64,000 nt of DNA from Methylobacterium sp. Leaf118 (GTDB lineage: Bacteria > Pseudomonadota > Alphaproteobacteria > Rhizobiales > Beijerinckiaceae). Position 1 is the stretch's first letter. Each line of letters opens with the position of its first letter. The notes under the pieces are model-generated. The model saw only the letters and a program-made list of their open reading frames with translations. It was not told the DNA's origin and made no database searches. This document shows positions 28,260-40,187 of this stretch, piece after piece. Made by a program: the position numbers and the translations under genes. Location: NCBI RefSeq assembly GCF_920984675.1, contig NZ_CAKLBV010000015.1:1-64000 (forward strand), given 5' to 3'.

Positions 28260-28877
28260 TCACCGCGCGAGACCGCCGGCCTCGACGACGAAGCGGGCGA
28301 TGGCGTCGGCGCCCTGCCCCTCGCGCAGCGAGGCGAAGACGTAGGGCCGCAGCCCGCGCATTCGGCGGGTATCCGCCTCCATCACCGAGAGGTCGGCACC
28401 GACGAGGGGGGCGAGGTCGGTCTTGTTGACGACGAGGAGATCGGAGCGGGTGATGCCGGGCCCGCCCTTACGGGGGATCTTCTCACCGCCGGCCACGTCG
28501 ATCACGTAGAGGGTGAGGTCGGCCAGCTCCGGCGAGAAGGTCGCGGCGAGGTTGTCGCCGCCGGATTCGATCAGCACCAGGTCGAGGGCCGGGAAACGGC
28601 GGCGCATCTCGGCCACCGCCGCGAGGTTGATCGAGGCGTCCTCGCGGATCGCCGTGTGCGGGCAGCCGCCCGTCTCGACGCCCAGGATGCGGTCCTCCGG
28701 CAGGGCGCCCGCGACGGTCAGGATCCGCGCATCCTCCTTGGTGTAGATGTCGTTGGTGATCGCGCAGATGTCGTAGCTGTCGCGCAGCCGCTTGCAGAGC
28801 TGCTCCATCAGCGCCGTCTTGCCGGAGCCGACGGGGCCGCCGATGCCGACGCGCAGCGGGCCGTTCACCGAAGTCAT
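28260..28877 (-). CDS. ureG: Urease accessory GTPase UreG
   Basis: A 205-residue SIMIBI-class GTPase that drives nickel insertion into urease with UreD, UreF and UreE. The P-loop [11 protein letters not shown] lies at residues 11-21, the nickel-binding Cys-Pro-His at 72-74 ([13 protein letters not shown]), and the guanine-specificity NKTD occurs in [12 protein letters not shown]. Length and motifs are standard. The ATG at 28877 (MTSVNG) lies 7 bases after the ureF stop at 28885. A longer in-frame reading is a ureF shadow. Confidence 0.96.
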   Translation of the reverse strand: MTSVNGPLRVGIGGPVGSGKTALMEQLCKRLRDSYDICAITNDIYTKEDARILTVAGALPEDRILGVETGGCPHTAIREDASINLAAVAEMRRRFPALDLVLIESGGDNLAATFSPELADLTLYVIDVAGGEKIPRKGGPGITRSDLLVVNKTDLAPLVGADLSVMEADTRRMRGLRPYVFASLREGQGADAIARFVVEAGGLAR

Positions 28878-28884
28878 GATGTCC

Positions 28885-29553
28885 TCACGAGCGGAAGATC
28901 CGGGAATACTGGGTCTCGTGCCGGAACGAGCCGAGATCGACCCGAAGCGTCGCGGAGCCCAATGCGTCGAGGCCGAGGGGTTCGACTGCCTCGGCCAGGG
29001 CCGCCACGCGGGGGGTGAGCGCGGCGACGATGCGGGTGCCGGCGCCCTGGCCGATCGGGGCGCAGCGCAGGGCGGCCGAGACGATGGCTTGGACGAAGGC
29101 GAGCCCGTAGGCGGCAAGCGTCGGCGCCCGCGCGGTGCCGTGGGCCGCCGCGGCGGCGCCGACGGCGACGGGCAGCGCCACCGGCCCGGGAAGCGCCGCG
29201 CCGACTGCGTCGAGGGCCGGACAGGGCCAGGCGGCGAGGGTCGCGTCGAGGAAGCTGCGGCCCTGCTGGCTCGTCTCCAGATGCAGCTCCCGGGAAGGGG
29301 CCATCGCCAGGGCGAGGGCGTTGACGGCCGCGAGCGCCGCGCCCTCCCCGCCCGCGCGGTGGGCGTGGGCGGTCAGGATCAGGTCGTTGCGCCCGGCCCC
29401 GAGTGCCAGCACGTCGCCGAGCCAGGCCGCGAGCCCCGCCTCGTCGGCGACCGCGCCGGTCTCCACCGCCCATTCGAGCCCGTGGGAATAGGCGAAACCA
29501 CCGACCGGATAGGCCGGCGACAGCCACGCCATCAGCCGCAGCGCCTCAATCAT
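28885..29553 (-). CDS. ureF: Urease accessory protein UreF
   Basis: A 222-residue, mostly helical protein of the UreF family, with the N-terminal [21 protein letters not shown] motif typical of the family and a C-terminal [19 protein letters not shown] tail, which contacts UreD/UreG in known complexes. Its ATG at 29553 overlaps the ureE stop by eight bases (ATGATTGA), so translation is probably coupled. It acts as the GTPase-regulating bridge in the UreDFG complex. Confidence 0.95.
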   Translation of the reverse strand: MIEALRLMAWLSPAYPVGGFAYSHGLEWAVETGAVADEAGLAAWLGDVLALGAGRNDLILTAHAHRAGGEGAALAAVNALALAMAPSRELHLETSQQGRSFLDATLAAWPCPALDAVGAALPGPVALPVAVGAAAAAHGTARAPTLAAYGLAFVQAIVSAALRCAPIGQGAGTRIVAALTPRVAALAEAVEPLGLDALGSATLRVDLGSFRHETQYSRIFRS

Positions 29554-30075
29554 GCCGGTGCGGCCTGCCGCCGTGGTCATGCGGATGGGCGTGGTCATGG
29601 TCGTGATCATGCCCGTGGCCGTGGCCGTGGTGATGACCATGGCCACCCTGGTAGGCGCCGCCCTCCGGCCGGAACGGACGCTCAACCGGCTCGGCCTGGC
29701 CCCCGAGGCCCCGCACCATCTCGGCCAGCACGTGGTCATGCGCGATCCACACCGACTCCGCCCCGATCTCGGCGGGGACATGCCGGTTGCCGATATGCCA
29801 GATCAGGCGCTTGAGGGCGTGGTCGGAGGACGCGCGGATCTCGAGCAGGCGCTCGGAGGCCGCCTCGACCCAGACGAGGCGGCCATCCTCGAGAACGAGG
29901 GCGTCCCCGTCCTCCAGCACCGTTGCCTCGGGAAGATCGAGCAGGAAGGCGAGGCCGCCGACCCCACGCATGGCGATGCGGCGGCGGTGCCGGTCGCCGT
30001 GGTCGAGCACGACGCGGTCGACGATCTCGCCGCGCTGCAACGCATCGCGGCGGATGAGGCTGCGGGCGCGGATCA

Positions 30076-30076
<1 letters not shown>
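29546..30076 (-). CDS. ureE: Urease nickel metallochaperone UreE with His-rich tail
   Basis: A 176-residue nickel carrier. The N-terminal half has UreE features ([23 protein letters not shown], then GDALVLEDG), and the central [12 protein letters not shown] contains the conserved metal-site histidine region. The final 35 residues are an extended His/Asp/Gly tail (repeats of HGHDHD), as in Klebsiella UreE, which can store several nickel ions. The start overlaps the ureC stop as ATGA at 30076-30079. The coding DNA of the tail is a low-complexity repeat. Confidence 0.95.
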
Positions 30077-31802
<1,726 letters not shown>

Positions 31803-31806
<4 letters not shown>

Positions 31807-33125
31807 CGGCGTCCCTCGGCGGCGGGCGTGGCGGTGTCTTCGGTGGTCGCCTCGATGGGGCCGGCCCCGAGCAAGTGGTAGGCCAGGATCGCCCCGAAGG
31901 TCGCGGTGCCGATGCCGCCGAGCGCGAAATCGCCGAGCCGGATCGTCAGGTCGCCCGCTCCGGCGATGAGCGCCACGGCGACGGTGACGAGGTTGCGGGC
32001 GTCCGAGAAGTCGGTCCGGTCCTGCACCCAGATGCGCCCGCCGGTCGCGGCGATCAGGCCGAACACCACCAGCGCCAGACCGCCGACGACCGGCCCCGGG
32101 ATCGTCAGCACCAGGGCCCCGAATTTGGGCGAGAAGCCGAGCAGGATGGCAAAGCCCGCCGCCGCGACGAAGACGAGCGTCGAGTAGATGCGGGTGACCG
32201 CCATCACGCCCATGTTCTCGGCATAGGTCGTCACGCCGGTTCCGCCGCCCATTCCCGACAGGATGGTGGCGAGCCCGTCGGCGAGGAAGCCGCGGCCGAT
32301 CAGCGGATCGTAGTCGCGCCCCGTCATCGCGGCGATCCCCTTGATATGGCCGAGGTTCTCCGCGACCAGGATGAGGGCGACCGGCGCGATCAGCACCAGG
32401 GCGGGGCCCGAGAAGACCGGCGCGGAGAAGGTCGGCAGGCCGATCCAGGCGGCCTCGGAGAGCCGTGCGAAGTCGATCGGCCGGGCGAGCGCGAGCCCGT
32501 TGGCCAGCAGGAGGTAGAGCCCGTAGGCGACCGCCGCCCCGATCAGGATCGGCAGGCGCCGCGCCATCCGGCGCCCGCGCACCGCCACGAGCCCGACGAG
32601 AAGCGCCGTCACCAGCCCCATGGCGGTGTCGAAGCCGGACCCCGAGAGGCTCTTGACCGCGACGGGGGCGAGATTGAGCCCGATCGCCGCCACGATGGCG
32701 CCGGTGACGACGGGAGGCATCAGCCGCTCGATCCAGGCGGTGCCCGACCGATGCACGGCGAGCCCGATCAGGGCGTAGACCGCGCCGCAGGCGACGATGC
32801 CCCCGAGCGCCACGCCGATGTTCGGGTTCGGGCCTGTCCCGGCATAGCCGGTGGCGGCGATCACCACGGCGATGAAGGCGAAGCTCGAGCCGAGATAGGA
32901 GGGCAGCCGCCCGCCCGTCAGCGCGAAGAACAGCAGCGTGCCGATGCCGGAGAACAGGATCGCGGTGTTGGGGTCGAACCCCATCAGGATCGGCGCGAGC
33001 GCGGTCGAGCCGAACATCGCGACGACGTGCTGGAGCCCCAGCACCAGCGTCTGCCCGGTCGGCAGCCGCTCGTCGGGCGCGACCTCGCCGGAGGTTTTCA
33101 GGCGCCAACGGGGAAAGTAGCTCAC
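31803..33125 (-). CDS. NCS2-family nucleobase permease embedded in the urease operon
   Basis: A 440-residue multispanning protein of the uracil/xanthine permease family. Signatures are [21 protein letters not shown] near residue 30, [20 protein letters not shown], and the [22 protein letters not shown] loop typical of UraA/RutG-like carriers. About 12-14 hydrophobic segments are present. It starts with GTG overlapping the ureAB stop (GTGA) and ends overlapping ureC, so it is wired into the operon. Its family transports uracil, xanthine or uric acid; feeding purine or pyrimidine breakdown into urea is an inference, and direct urea transport cannot be excluded. Confidence 0.9.
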
Positions 33126-33742
33126 AGCTCGCCCATCACCGCGCCGCGGAACCCGTACACCGTCCGCCTGCCGGCGAGGGGCACCAGCGTCACCTCCCGG
33201 GTCGAGCCCGGCTCGAACCGCACCGCCGTGCCGGGCGCGATGTCGAGGCGCTGGCCGCGGGCTCGCTCGCGCTCGAACACGAGGCCGGGATTGACCTCGT
33301 AGAAGTGGTAATGCGAGCCGACCTGGATCGGCCGGTCGCCGGTGTTGGCGACCGTGATCACCGTGCGCGGCGCTCCCGCGTTGAACACGATCGCGCCCGG
33401 ACCCGTCGTCACCGCGCCCGGCACCTCGGCGGAGGGCGCGCCGCGGATCGGGTGGTGGACCGTGACGAGCTTGGTGCCGTCGGGGAATGTCGCCTCGACC
33501 TGGATGTCGTGGATCATCTCGGGGATGCCCGGCATGACCTGATCGGCGGTGAGCACCTGCGCGCCCGCCTGCATCAGCTCGGCGACGGAGCGCCCGTCGC
33601 GGGCGCCCTCGACCACGAAATCGGTGATGAGCGCCACCGCCTCCGGGTGGTTGAGCTTGACGCCGCGCGCCAGCCGGTTGCGGGCGACCTGCGCCGCCAT
33701 GGCGACGAGGAGCTTGTCTTTCTCGCGGGGCGTGAGGAGCAA
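33122..33742 (-). CDS. ureAB: Fused urease gamma-beta subunit (UreA-UreB fusion)
   Basis: A single frame encodes both small subunits. The gamma part begins [20 protein letters not shown] and includes [21 protein letters not shown]; a linker follows at about residues 100-104, and the beta part begins [16 protein letters not shown] and includes [13 protein letters not shown]. In most bacteria these are two genes; Helicobacter-type ureases also fuse them. I chose TTG 33742, which gives the standard MLLTPREK start, with AGGA eight bases upstream; a GTG at 33781 would add 13 residues not seen in the family. The product is about 206 residues. It overlaps the permease start. Confidence 0.92.
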   Translation of the reverse strand: MLLTPREKDKLLVAMAAQVARNRLARGVKLNHPEAVALITDFVVEGARDGRSVAELMQAGAQVLTADQVMPGIPEMIHDIQVEATFPDGTKLVTVHHPIRGAPSAEVPGAVTTGPGAIVFNAGAPRTVITVANTGDRPIQVGSHYHFYEVNPGLVFERERARGQRLDIAPGTAVRFEPGSTREVTLVPLAGRRTVYGFRGAVMGEL

Positions 33743-33804
33743 GGGCGCCGTCCTGTCTTCGAATCGAGCCGGATCATGCACGCGGCGTGCAAGACCGCCA
33801 CCCG

Positions 33805-34743
33805 TCAGGTCTGCCAGACGCGGGGCATCGGCGTCCCGCGATAAGAGGCGAGGAAGCGGGCGGCGCGGCCGCGCAACGCCCCGACCTCGGGGCCGAGGAA
33901 GCGCAGGACGAGATGCCCGTTCCAGGCGCTCGCGGCGGCCTCGGTTCCGTCATCCGCGTCCGCTGCGGCGAGATGGGCGCGGGCCTCCTCGATCCGCCCC
34001 TCGGCGCCCGGCGACAGATCGAGGATCGTGCCCGTGGCGCGCGCCCCCCCGCCGATGGCCGCCCGGGCGAGCAGCGCCGAGACCGGACCGTCGAGCCGCA
34101 CGGTGTCGGCATAGACGAGGCGTCCGGCCCGGCGCACCCGCCAGACATCCTCGAACAAGGCCTCCCGAAGGATCTCGCCCCGGGCGGCGCGGCCGAAGGC
34201 GACGATCTCGACGAGGAGCAAGGCGGCGTCCTCGGCGAGGTCGGCCTCCAGGGTCCGGCGCAGGTGCGAGCGATCGAACAGGATCGTCTCCTGCGGCAGC
34301 CATGCGAGGCGCGCGCCGGCCCCGAGATCGAGGCGGTTGCGGACATGGCTCACCGGGCCGTCGGAGCGATAGACCTTTTCCGCGGCGACGGTGGTCAGCA
34401 CGAGGTCGGCCCCCGGATCGAGCCGGGCGGAGACGGAAAAGTCGTCGCCGCAGGCGATGCCGCCCGCGGTGTTGACGAGGATGCCCTCCATCGTCCCGGC
34501 GAGCCGGGGGAAGCGCAGCCGCGACGGCCCGGATTCGGCGAGATCCGTCAGCCGTGTCGGCCCGCCCGCAGTGACGGGGCCGACCTGGAGATCGACATGG
34601 CCGCGCGAGCGCTGCCGTGACAGCGGGGCGGGACAGGGCGGCGGGGAGGCGTGGATGGTGCGGGCCCTCGGGCGGGTGACGGGCGCGTCCGGCCCCTGCC
34701 CTTCCTGGCGCGGGCCCGCCCGCCGGGCAACCGGCGCCGCCAC
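33805..34743 (-). CDS. ureD: Urease accessory protein UreD
   Basis: A 312-residue protein with UreD family features: [51 protein letters not shown], and [16 protein letters not shown]. UreD anchors the UreFG complex to apo-urease. The first 45 or so residues are Arg/Pro-rich and not conserved in the family, so the GTG at 34743 may be too far upstream; a start nearer SRGHVDLQV is possible. It is the first gene of the urease cluster, 62 bases before the ureAB start. Confidence 0.9.
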   Translation of the reverse strand: MAAPVARRAGPRQEGQGPDAPVTRPRARTIHASPPPCPAPLSRQRSRGHVDLQVGPVTAGGPTRLTDLAESGPSRLRFPRLAGTMEGILVNTAGGIACGDDFSVSARLDPGADLVLTTVAAEKVYRSDGPVSHVRNRLDLGAGARLAWLPQETILFDRSHLRRTLEADLAEDAALLLVEIVAFGRAARGEILREALFEDVWRVRRAGRLVYADTVRLDGPVSALLARAAIGGGARATGTILDLSPGAEGRIEEARAHLAAADADDGTEAAASAWNGHLVLRFLGPEVGALRGRAARFLASYRGTPMPRVWQT

Positions 34744-34871
34744 GGTTGTTCCGAGGACGCGCTGCGAAGCCTGCCATCGATGACCGGCCGCGACGCCATC
34801 CCGCGCCGCGCAGCCTCGATGGGTTCCGCTGGCCCGACAGGAGGAAGGGAGACGCGGTGGGCACTATCCGG

Positions 34872-35924
34872 TCAGCGCAGGTCGGGCGGGCCCTCGCCCT
34901 TGCCGACGAAGGGGATTCCCTCGATCGGGCATTCCTCGGTGCCGACGCTGGCGCGGGTGAGGGCGCGCACCGCGTCGCGGGTCCCGTCGGGGTCCTCGAT
35001 CCAGCGGCGGTAGAAGTCGTAGGGGCATTCCGACAGCCCGTGCCGGTTCTCCTGCGAATTGATCATGCCCGTGTAGCCGCGGTGCAGAAGCTTGAAGAGG
35101 TGATTTTCCGACTGACCGTGGGCGCGGAAGTCCCGGATCAGGAACTTCGAGAGAGCGGCGTATTGGATGCCCATCGTCTCCTCGCCGCACTCGCCCAGCG
35201 TCCGGCCATCGAAGCCGATGATCGCGGAATGGCCGAAGTAGGAATAGACCCCGTCGAAGCCGGCGGCGTTGGCGACCGCCACGTAGGTGTTGTTGGCGAA
35301 CGCCATCGCCTTCGAGATGAGGATCTGCTGCTCCTTGGCCGGATACATGTAGCCCTGGCAGCGGATGATGAGCTCGGCGCCTCGCATGGCGCAGTCGCGC
35401 CAGATCTCGGGATAATTGCCGTCGTCGCAGATGATGAGGCTGATCTTGAGCCCCTTCGGACCATCCGAGACGTAGGTGCGGTCGCCCGGATACCAGCCCT
35501 CGATCGGGGTCCAGGGCATGATCTTGCGATACTTCTGCACGATCTCACCCTGGTCGTTCATCAGGATGAGAGTGTTGTAGGGTGCCTTGCGCGGGTGCTC
35601 CTCGTGCCGCTCCCCCGTGAGCGAGAACACGCCCCAGACCCGCGCCTTGCGGCAGGCCTCGGCGAAGATCTCGGTCTCCGCCCCGGGAATCGTCGAGGCG
35701 GTCTCGTACATCTCGCCGGCGTCGTACATGATCCCATGGGTCGAGTATTCCGGGAAGATCACCAGATCGAGGCCCGGCAGACCGGCCTTCATGCCGATGA
35801 TCATATCGCCGATCTTGCTGGCGTTCTCGAGGACCTCGGCCTTCGTGTGAAGGCGAGGCATCGTGTAGTTGACCACCGCCACACCGACGCTGTCCTGGCT
35901 CGATGAGATGTCGCCGTGCATCAT
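34872..35924 (-). CDS. amiE: Aliphatic amidase (nitrilase superfamily)
   Basis: A 350-residue amidase that hydrolyses short aliphatic amides to the acid and ammonia. It opens [20 protein letters not shown], the standard AmiE start. The catalytic triad falls at the expected numbers, with Glu59 in [11 protein letters not shown], Lys134 in [13 protein letters not shown] and Cys166 in [12 protein letters not shown]. Length and C-terminal region agree better with AmiE than with the shorter formamidase AmiF, but the two are hard to separate by eye. GGAGG lies eight bases before ATG 35924. It sits between urease and a porin/formamidase group, all yielding ammonia from small amides. Confidence 0.92.
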   Translation of the reverse strand: MMHGDISSSQDSVGVAVVNYTMPRLHTKAEVLENASKIGDMIIGMKAGLPGLDLVIFPEYSTHGIMYDAGEMYETASTIPGAETEIFAEACRKARVWGVFSLTGERHEEHPRKAPYNTLILMNDQGEIVQKYRKIMPWTPIEGWYPGDRTYVSDGPKGLKISLIICDDGNYPEIWRDCAMRGAELIIRCQGYMYPAKEQQILISKAMAFANNTYVAVANAAGFDGVYSYFGHSAIIGFDGRTLGECGEETMGIQYAALSKFLIRDFRAHGQSENHLFKLLHRGYTGMINSQENRHGLSECPYDFYRRWIEDPDGTRDAVRALTRASVGTEECPIEGIPFVGKGEGPPDLR

Positions 35925-35959
35925 GGCGTTGTCCTCCACTCCAACACCGGACTTTTGGG

Positions 35960-35986
35960 GCGGGCCGCGGGATCGCCGCGGCCCGC
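35960..35986. terminator. Stem-loop between the porin and amidase genes
   Basis: GCGGGCCGCGG and CCGCGGCCCGC pair over 11 bases around a five-base loop, 17 bases after the porin stop on the minus strand. No T-run follows, so it may attenuate or stabilise rather than terminate. Confidence 0.5.
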
Positions 35987-36002
35987 GTCGCGGTTGTGCC
36001 GA

Positions 36003-37475
36003 TCAGCCCGGCGCGAGGCCGAGCAGCGTGCCGAGCGGCACGACGAGGGTGAAGCCGCCGTAGAAGCCGTCCTTGGCGCGGCGGGCGGTGTAGGGGTTCC
36101 AGAACGAGTTCGGATTGACGACGTACTGGACGACGGGCTCGAGGATCACGCCCTTGCCGATATCGAGATGGGCGTTGGCCTCGAAGATCAGTTTGTCGCG
36201 GGAATAGGGCGCACCCGATCCGCCGGAGATGAAGTTCGCGTCCGACAGGAACTGGGTGTAGTTCTCGTTGAGGCGCTGCCAGTTGATCTTGAGCCCGTAG
36301 GTGTCGTTCGGACGGGTCTGATCGGGCGATTCGAGCAGGACGCCGAAGAACGAGTTGAACCGGATCGGGATGGTCGGATCGAAGGCGTAGCCGGTGCCGG
36401 TATAGAGCGAGATCGCCGTCGGGTGCAGGTTGACGTCGCCCTTCGTGATCAGCCCGCCATCGGCGCGCCAGACCGTCTGCTTGCCGGTGAGCACGATGCC
36501 CGAGGTGCCGGATTTCTGCAGCACCGGATCCCCCGGGTTGAGGCCCTTGGAGGTGCCGAACACGGTCTTGAAGTTGTCCTCGTGGTCGGCGGTGTTGACG
36601 AAGCCGGTGAGCGAGACGCGGCCCGGATAGGCGGTCATCGTGTAATCGGTCTTGAACCCGATCTCGGTCATGACGAGTGCGCCGGCGATGCGCTCGTAGC
36701 CCCAGTCATAGCCGGACAGCACGTTGGTGCCCGGGTTCACCGTGAAGGCGCCGGCCTGGATGTAGGTGGTCGGCGACATCTGGTAGGCGACGTTGGCGCC
36801 CCAGACCCCGAAGAGCGGCGAGGTGAAGCCGGCGTTGAAGTAGAACATGTCCTGGAAGCAGGTGTTGATCGAGTTGCACGGCGGCAAGCCGTAATAGCGG
36901 TCCGGATGCGTGCGGCCGAATTCGACGACGAGGCGGTCGTCGAGGAGCTTCTGCTCGTAGGTGAGCAGCGAGAGGCGGTTGTTGTTGGGGGTGAAGGGCG
37001 GCTGGTAGCCGACCGTGGTGTCGCCGATATCGCTGGCGTGGTTGGTGTTGCGGACGAGCCCGAAGAAGGTCTGCGTGAACTTGATCGTGCCGCCACTGAT
37101 GTTGGCGAGCCGCTGCATGTCGGCATTCATGCTGAGCACGAAATAGGCCGAGTTCGACTGCTCGCCGAGCCGCAGGCCGGTGCTCGGATTGGCTTGGTAG
37201 AAATCGTAGATGTTGATGTCGAAGGTCAGGCCGCGGGCGGCCATGTCGTTCGCCCAGGGGGCAAGGGGCCCGACCCGGACCGGATCGGAGGGCTTGGCGG
37301 CGATGGCAGGATCGGTGCGCGGCTGGGTCTGATCGTTGAACTGTCCGACCGGCGAGGCCTGCTGCGCCTGCGCGGCCGTCCCGCCCAGAACGAGGCCGGC
37401 GGCCAGCACCGCGGAGGCGCCGAGCCCGAGCCCGGGTCGGTGGGGTCTGTGTGTTCGTCTCATCGTATTGCGCAT
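36003..37475 (-). CDS. Outer-membrane porin, OprB-like
   Basis: A 490-residue protein with an N-terminal signal peptide (Arg-rich start, hydrophobic core LGASAVLAAGLVLGGTAAQA and a predicted cut after AQA). The rest alternates polar and hydrophobic residues with aromatic girdles, as in beta-barrels, and resembles carbohydrate-selective OprB porins: VVEFGRTHPDRYYGLPPC, then GVWGANVAYQMSPTTYIQAG. It ends with a hydrophobic/aromatic beta-strand region. In Methylophilus a porin (FmdC) serves uptake of short amides and urea; the same role here is inferred from its place between amiE and fmdAB. ATG 37475 has GGGGAT eight bases upstream; ATG 37463 is an alternative. Confidence 0.82.
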   Translation of the reverse strand: MRNTMRRTHRPHRPGLGLGASAVLAAGLVLGGTAAQAQQASPVGQFNDQTQPRTDPAIAAKPSDPVRVGPLAPWANDMAARGLTFDINIYDFYQANPSTGLRLGEQSNSAYFVLSMNADMQRLANISGGTIKFTQTFFGLVRNTNHASDIGDTTVGYQPPFTPNNNRLSLLTYEQKLLDDRLVVEFGRTHPDRYYGLPPCNSINTCFQDMFYFNAGFTSPLFGVWGANVAYQMSPTTYIQAGAFTVNPGTNVLSGYDWGYERIAGALVMTEIGFKTDYTMTAYPGRVSLTGFVNTADHEDNFKTVFGTSKGLNPGDPVLQKSGTSGIVLTGKQTVWRADGGLITKGDVNLHPTAISLYTGTGYAFDPTIPIRFNSFFGVLLESPDQTRPNDTYGLKINWQRLNENYTQFLSDANFISGGSGAPYSRDKLIFEANAHLDIGKGVILEPVVQYVVNPNSFWNPYTARRAKDGFYGGFTLVVPLGTLLGLAPG

Positions 37476-37627
37476 CGTCGATCCCCAACCTGTGCTTTGC
37501 GCCGGCCTTCCCACGGGATGGTCCCCCGCTTGTCGCGTCGGCCGGCGGCTCCCTCACGGAGCGGTTTCGTTCGGCAAAACTCCTCCCGGAGGGTCTGGCG
37601 ACGGCCCATTCGGGCTTCGTCGCGGGC

Positions 37628-37651
37628 GGCGGCCGGATCGAGCCGGCCGCC
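37628..37651. terminator. Stem-loop after fmdB
   Basis: GGCGGCCGG pairs with CCGGCCGCC over nine bases with a six-base loop, 21 bases after the fmdB stop on the minus strand. There is no T-run, so its role as a terminator is tentative. Confidence 0.4.
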
Positions 37652-37671
37652 CCGGTGTCGTCGGGCCGCCC

Positions 37672-37989
37672 TCAGTGGCTGATCATCCAGGGCCGCGCGT
37701 TCGGGAAACTCTTGGCCGCCGCGGGGGCGGCGGCCGTCTTGGTGGGCGCGCAGCAGCCGCAGCCGGCCCCGTGGGCGCCGGAGCGCCGCGGCGCGTGGCG
37801 GCTGCGCTCGTTGGTGGCGTGGGCGGCCCTCAACCCCGGATCCATCCCCGCGATCCGCGGTGCGGTGAGGAAGGCCCGCTGGCAGGCCTCGCCGCAATCC
37901 GGGCAGGCATGCGGGTCCTTGAACTGCGCCATCGGGCGCAGAACCGTGAACGGACCACAGCTCTCGCAAGCGTAATCGTAGACCGGCAT
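37672..37989 (-). CDS. fmdB: FmdB-type zinc-ribbon protein
   Basis: A 105-residue protein beginning MPVYDYACESCG, the hallmark of the FmdB putative regulatory family. Two CxxC pairs (Cys8/Cys11 and Cys29/Cys32) form the zinc ribbon. The rest is an Ala/His/Pro-rich tail with an additional GCGCC patch. ATG 37989 is two bases after the fmdA stop. A TTG six bases upstream would overlap fmdA and is less likely. In Methylophilus FmdB was proposed to regulate the formamidase gene; the biochemical role is unproved. Confidence 0.88.
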   Translation of the reverse strand: MPVYDYACESCGPFTVLRPMAQFKDPHACPDCGEACQRAFLTAPRIAGMDPGLRAAHATNERSRHAPRRSGAHGAGCGCCAPTKTAAAPAAAKSFPNARPWMISH

Positions 37990-37991
37990 GA

Positions 37992-39221
37992 TCAAAGATC
38001 CGGCGAGAGCGGCATCTGGACCGAGCCGTCCAGGAACTTCGTCGGCCCGGCCGCGGACGGGTTGATGTCGAAGTCGAAGATGCCGGTCGGAATCCAGAGG
38101 GTCGCGCAGGCGTTCGGGATGTCGACGACGCCGGAGATGTGCCCCTGGACCGGCGCGGTGCCGAGGATCGAGTAGGCCTGGGCGCCCGAATATCCGAACT
38201 TCTTGAGATACTCGATCGCGTTGAGGCAGGCTTGGCGATACGCGACCGTGACGTCGAGGTAATGCTGCTTGCCGTGCTCGTCGACGGAGACGCCCTCGAA
38301 GATCAGGTGATCGTCATATTTCGGCGTGATCGGCGACGGCTTGAAGATCGGGTTCCGGATCCCGTACTTGGCCATGCCGTCCTTGATCAGGCTCACCTTG
38401 AGGTGGACCCAGCCCGCCATCTCGATGGCGCCGCAGAAGGTGATCTCACCGTCGCCCTGGCTGAAATGCAGGTCGCCCATGGAGAGGCCGGCGCCGGGCA
38501 CGTAGACGGGGAAGTAGATCTTGGAGCCGCGCGACAGATCCTTGATGTCGCAATTGCCGCCATGCTCGCGTCCCGGCACCGTGCGGGCGCCCGTCGCCGC
38601 CGCCGTCTCCTTCGCCTCGCCCGTCAGGCGGCCCATATGCGCGGTCGGGCCGAACGGGAGGGTGGCGAGCGCCGGCACCCGGCTCGGATGGGTGTCGAAG
38701 AGCGCTTTTTCGCGCACATTCCACGTTTCGAGCATCTTCGGATCCGGCAGGCAGCCGATCAGGCCGGGATGGATCAGGCCGGGGAAGCGCACGCCGGGGA
38801 CGTGGCGCGACTTGGTGAACATCCCCTCGAAATCCCAGATCGACTTCTGGGCCTGAGGGAAGTGCTCGTCGAGGAAGCCGCCGCCGTTGTTCTTCGAGAA
38901 GAAGCCGTTGAAGCCCCACTGGCTCTCGGGCTTGGCGCCGATATCGAGCAGATCGACCACCAGCAGGTCGCCGGGCTCGGCCCCCTCGACGCCGATCGGG
39001 CCGGACAGGAAGTGGACGATTGACAGGTCGATGTCGCGCACGTCGTCGGCGGAATCGTTGTTCTTGATGAAGCCGCCGGTCCAGTCATAGGTCTCGACGA
39101 TGAAGTCGTCGCCGGGCTTGACCATGGCGACCATCGGGATGTCCGGGTGCCAGCGATTGTGCACCATGTCGTTGTCGTAGGCCGATTGCGTGAGATCGAC
39201 CTTGATCAGGGTTTCGGGCAT
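37992..39221 (-). CDS. fmdA: Formamidase/acetamidase FmdA
   Basis: A 409-residue enzyme that hydrolyses formamide (and possibly acetamide) to ammonia plus the acid. It matches the FmdA/AmdA family throughout: MPETLIKVDLTQSAYDNDMVHNRW at the start, PGLIHPGLIGCLPD, REHGGNCDIKDLSRGSKIYFP, MGDLHFSQGDGEITFCGAIEMAG and a C-terminal GVVDIPNACATLWIP. The length is standard. AGGAG precedes ATG 39221. The formate product would be a substrate for the formate dehydrogenase encoded 10 kb away. Confidence 0.95.
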   Translation of the reverse strand: MPETLIKVDLTQSAYDNDMVHNRWHPDIPMVAMVKPGDDFIVETYDWTGGFIKNNDSADDVRDIDLSIVHFLSGPIGVEGAEPGDLLVVDLLDIGAKPESQWGFNGFFSKNNGGGFLDEHFPQAQKSIWDFEGMFTKSRHVPGVRFPGLIHPGLIGCLPDPKMLETWNVREKALFDTHPSRVPALATLPFGPTAHMGRLTGEAKETAAATGARTVPGREHGGNCDIKDLSRGSKIYFPVYVPGAGLSMGDLHFSQGDGEITFCGAIEMAGWVHLKVSLIKDGMAKYGIRNPIFKPSPITPKYDDHLIFEGVSVDEHGKQHYLDVTVAYRQACLNAIEYLKKFGYSGAQAYSILGTAPVQGHISGVVDIPNACATLWIPTGIFDFDINPSAAGPTKFLDGSVQMPLSPDL

Positions 39222-39380
39222 TTCCGTCGCCACTCCTCTTGGGACAATGGGCAGCCGTTCCCGTTGCGTGTCCGGGGTTGTTCCGGCCGCTCTCGTGGGT
39301 CTCGTGAACTCGGCGTTCCCTGGCGCGCCCTCCTCCCCCACACGGACTCGGGCGAGCCCGAGATCCGCAACCTTCCCGTG

Positions 39381-39406
39381 CTCAGATCGGGCAGGCCCGA
39401 TCTGAG
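39381..39406. terminator. Perfect inverted repeat between urtE and fmdA
   Basis: CTCAGATCGGG and CCCGATCTGAG form an 11-base stem with a four-base loop, 22 bases after the urtE stop. It may end the urt transcript or separate it from fmdA. No T-run follows. Confidence 0.55.
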
Positions 39407-39427
39407 TGGCGGAGAGGGGCGCGTGGC

Positions 39428-40174
39428 TCAGACCGACAGGAAGCGGGCGACCTGCGCCTCGTCGATGTCGGCCCGCAACGATTCGTGGACGATCGAACCG
39501 TTCTCGATGACGAGAACCCGGTCGGCCACGTCCATGGCAAAGCTTAAGACCTGCTCCGAGACGACGATCGACAGACCGCGTTCGTCGCGAATCTTCTTCA
39601 GCGTACGCCCCATTTCCCGAATGATCGAGGGCTGGATCCCCTCCGTCGGCTCATCGAGGAGGAGAACCTTCGGGTTGCTGGCGAGCGCCCGGGCGATGGC
39701 GAGCTGCTGCTGCTGGCCGCCGGAGAGATTGCCGCCGCGCCGTCCCTTCATCTCCAGCAGGACCGGGAACATCGTGTAGAGATCCTGCGGCACCTTGCGC
39801 GAGCCGGTCACCGTGAGCCCGGTCTCGATGTTCTCCTGCACCGTCATGGTGGAGAAGATCATCCGCCCCTGCGGCACGTAGGCGAGGCCCTTCGCGACGC
39901 GGCTGTGGCTCTTCAGGGCGGTGACGTCGACGCCGTCCACGGTGATCGTGCCGGACTTCGTCGGCACGATGCCCATGAGCGTCTTCATGAGCGTCGACTT
40001 GCCCATGCCGTTGCGGCCCATCACGGCCACGATCTCGCCGGGCGCGACATCGATGTCGATGCCGTGCAGGACTTCGCTCTGGCCATAGGCCGCGTGGAGA
40101 TCGGCGATCGCCAGGATCGGCGCGGCCCCCGGCATGACCGGCGGCACCAGCGGGGACGGGGAGGTCTGGAGCAT
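39428..40174 (-). CDS. urtE: Urea ABC transporter ATPase UrtE
   Basis: A 248-residue LivF-like ATP-binding subunit. Walker A is GRNGMGKST at residues 53-61, the signature is LSGGQQQQL, and Walker B is LLLDEPTEGIQPSII. The segment DLHAAYGQSEVLHGI and the EGIQPSI motif are typical of UrtE rather than branched-chain amino acid LivF. It is the last gene of urtABCDE. The ATG at 40174 is 13 bases after the urtD stop. Confidence 0.92.
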   Translation of the reverse strand: MLQTSPSPLVPPVMPGAAPILAIADLHAAYGQSEVLHGIDIDVAPGEIVAVMGRNGMGKSTLMKTLMGIVPTKSGTITVDGVDVTALKSHSRVAKGLAYVPQGRMIFSTMTVQENIETGLTVTGSRKVPQDLYTMFPVLLEMKGRRGGNLSGGQQQQLAIARALASNPKVLLLDEPTEGIQPSIIREMGRTLKKIRDERGLSIVVSEQVLSFAMDVADRVLVIENGSIVHESLRADIDEAQVARFLSV

Positions 40175-40187
40175 GATCGGCGCGCCC

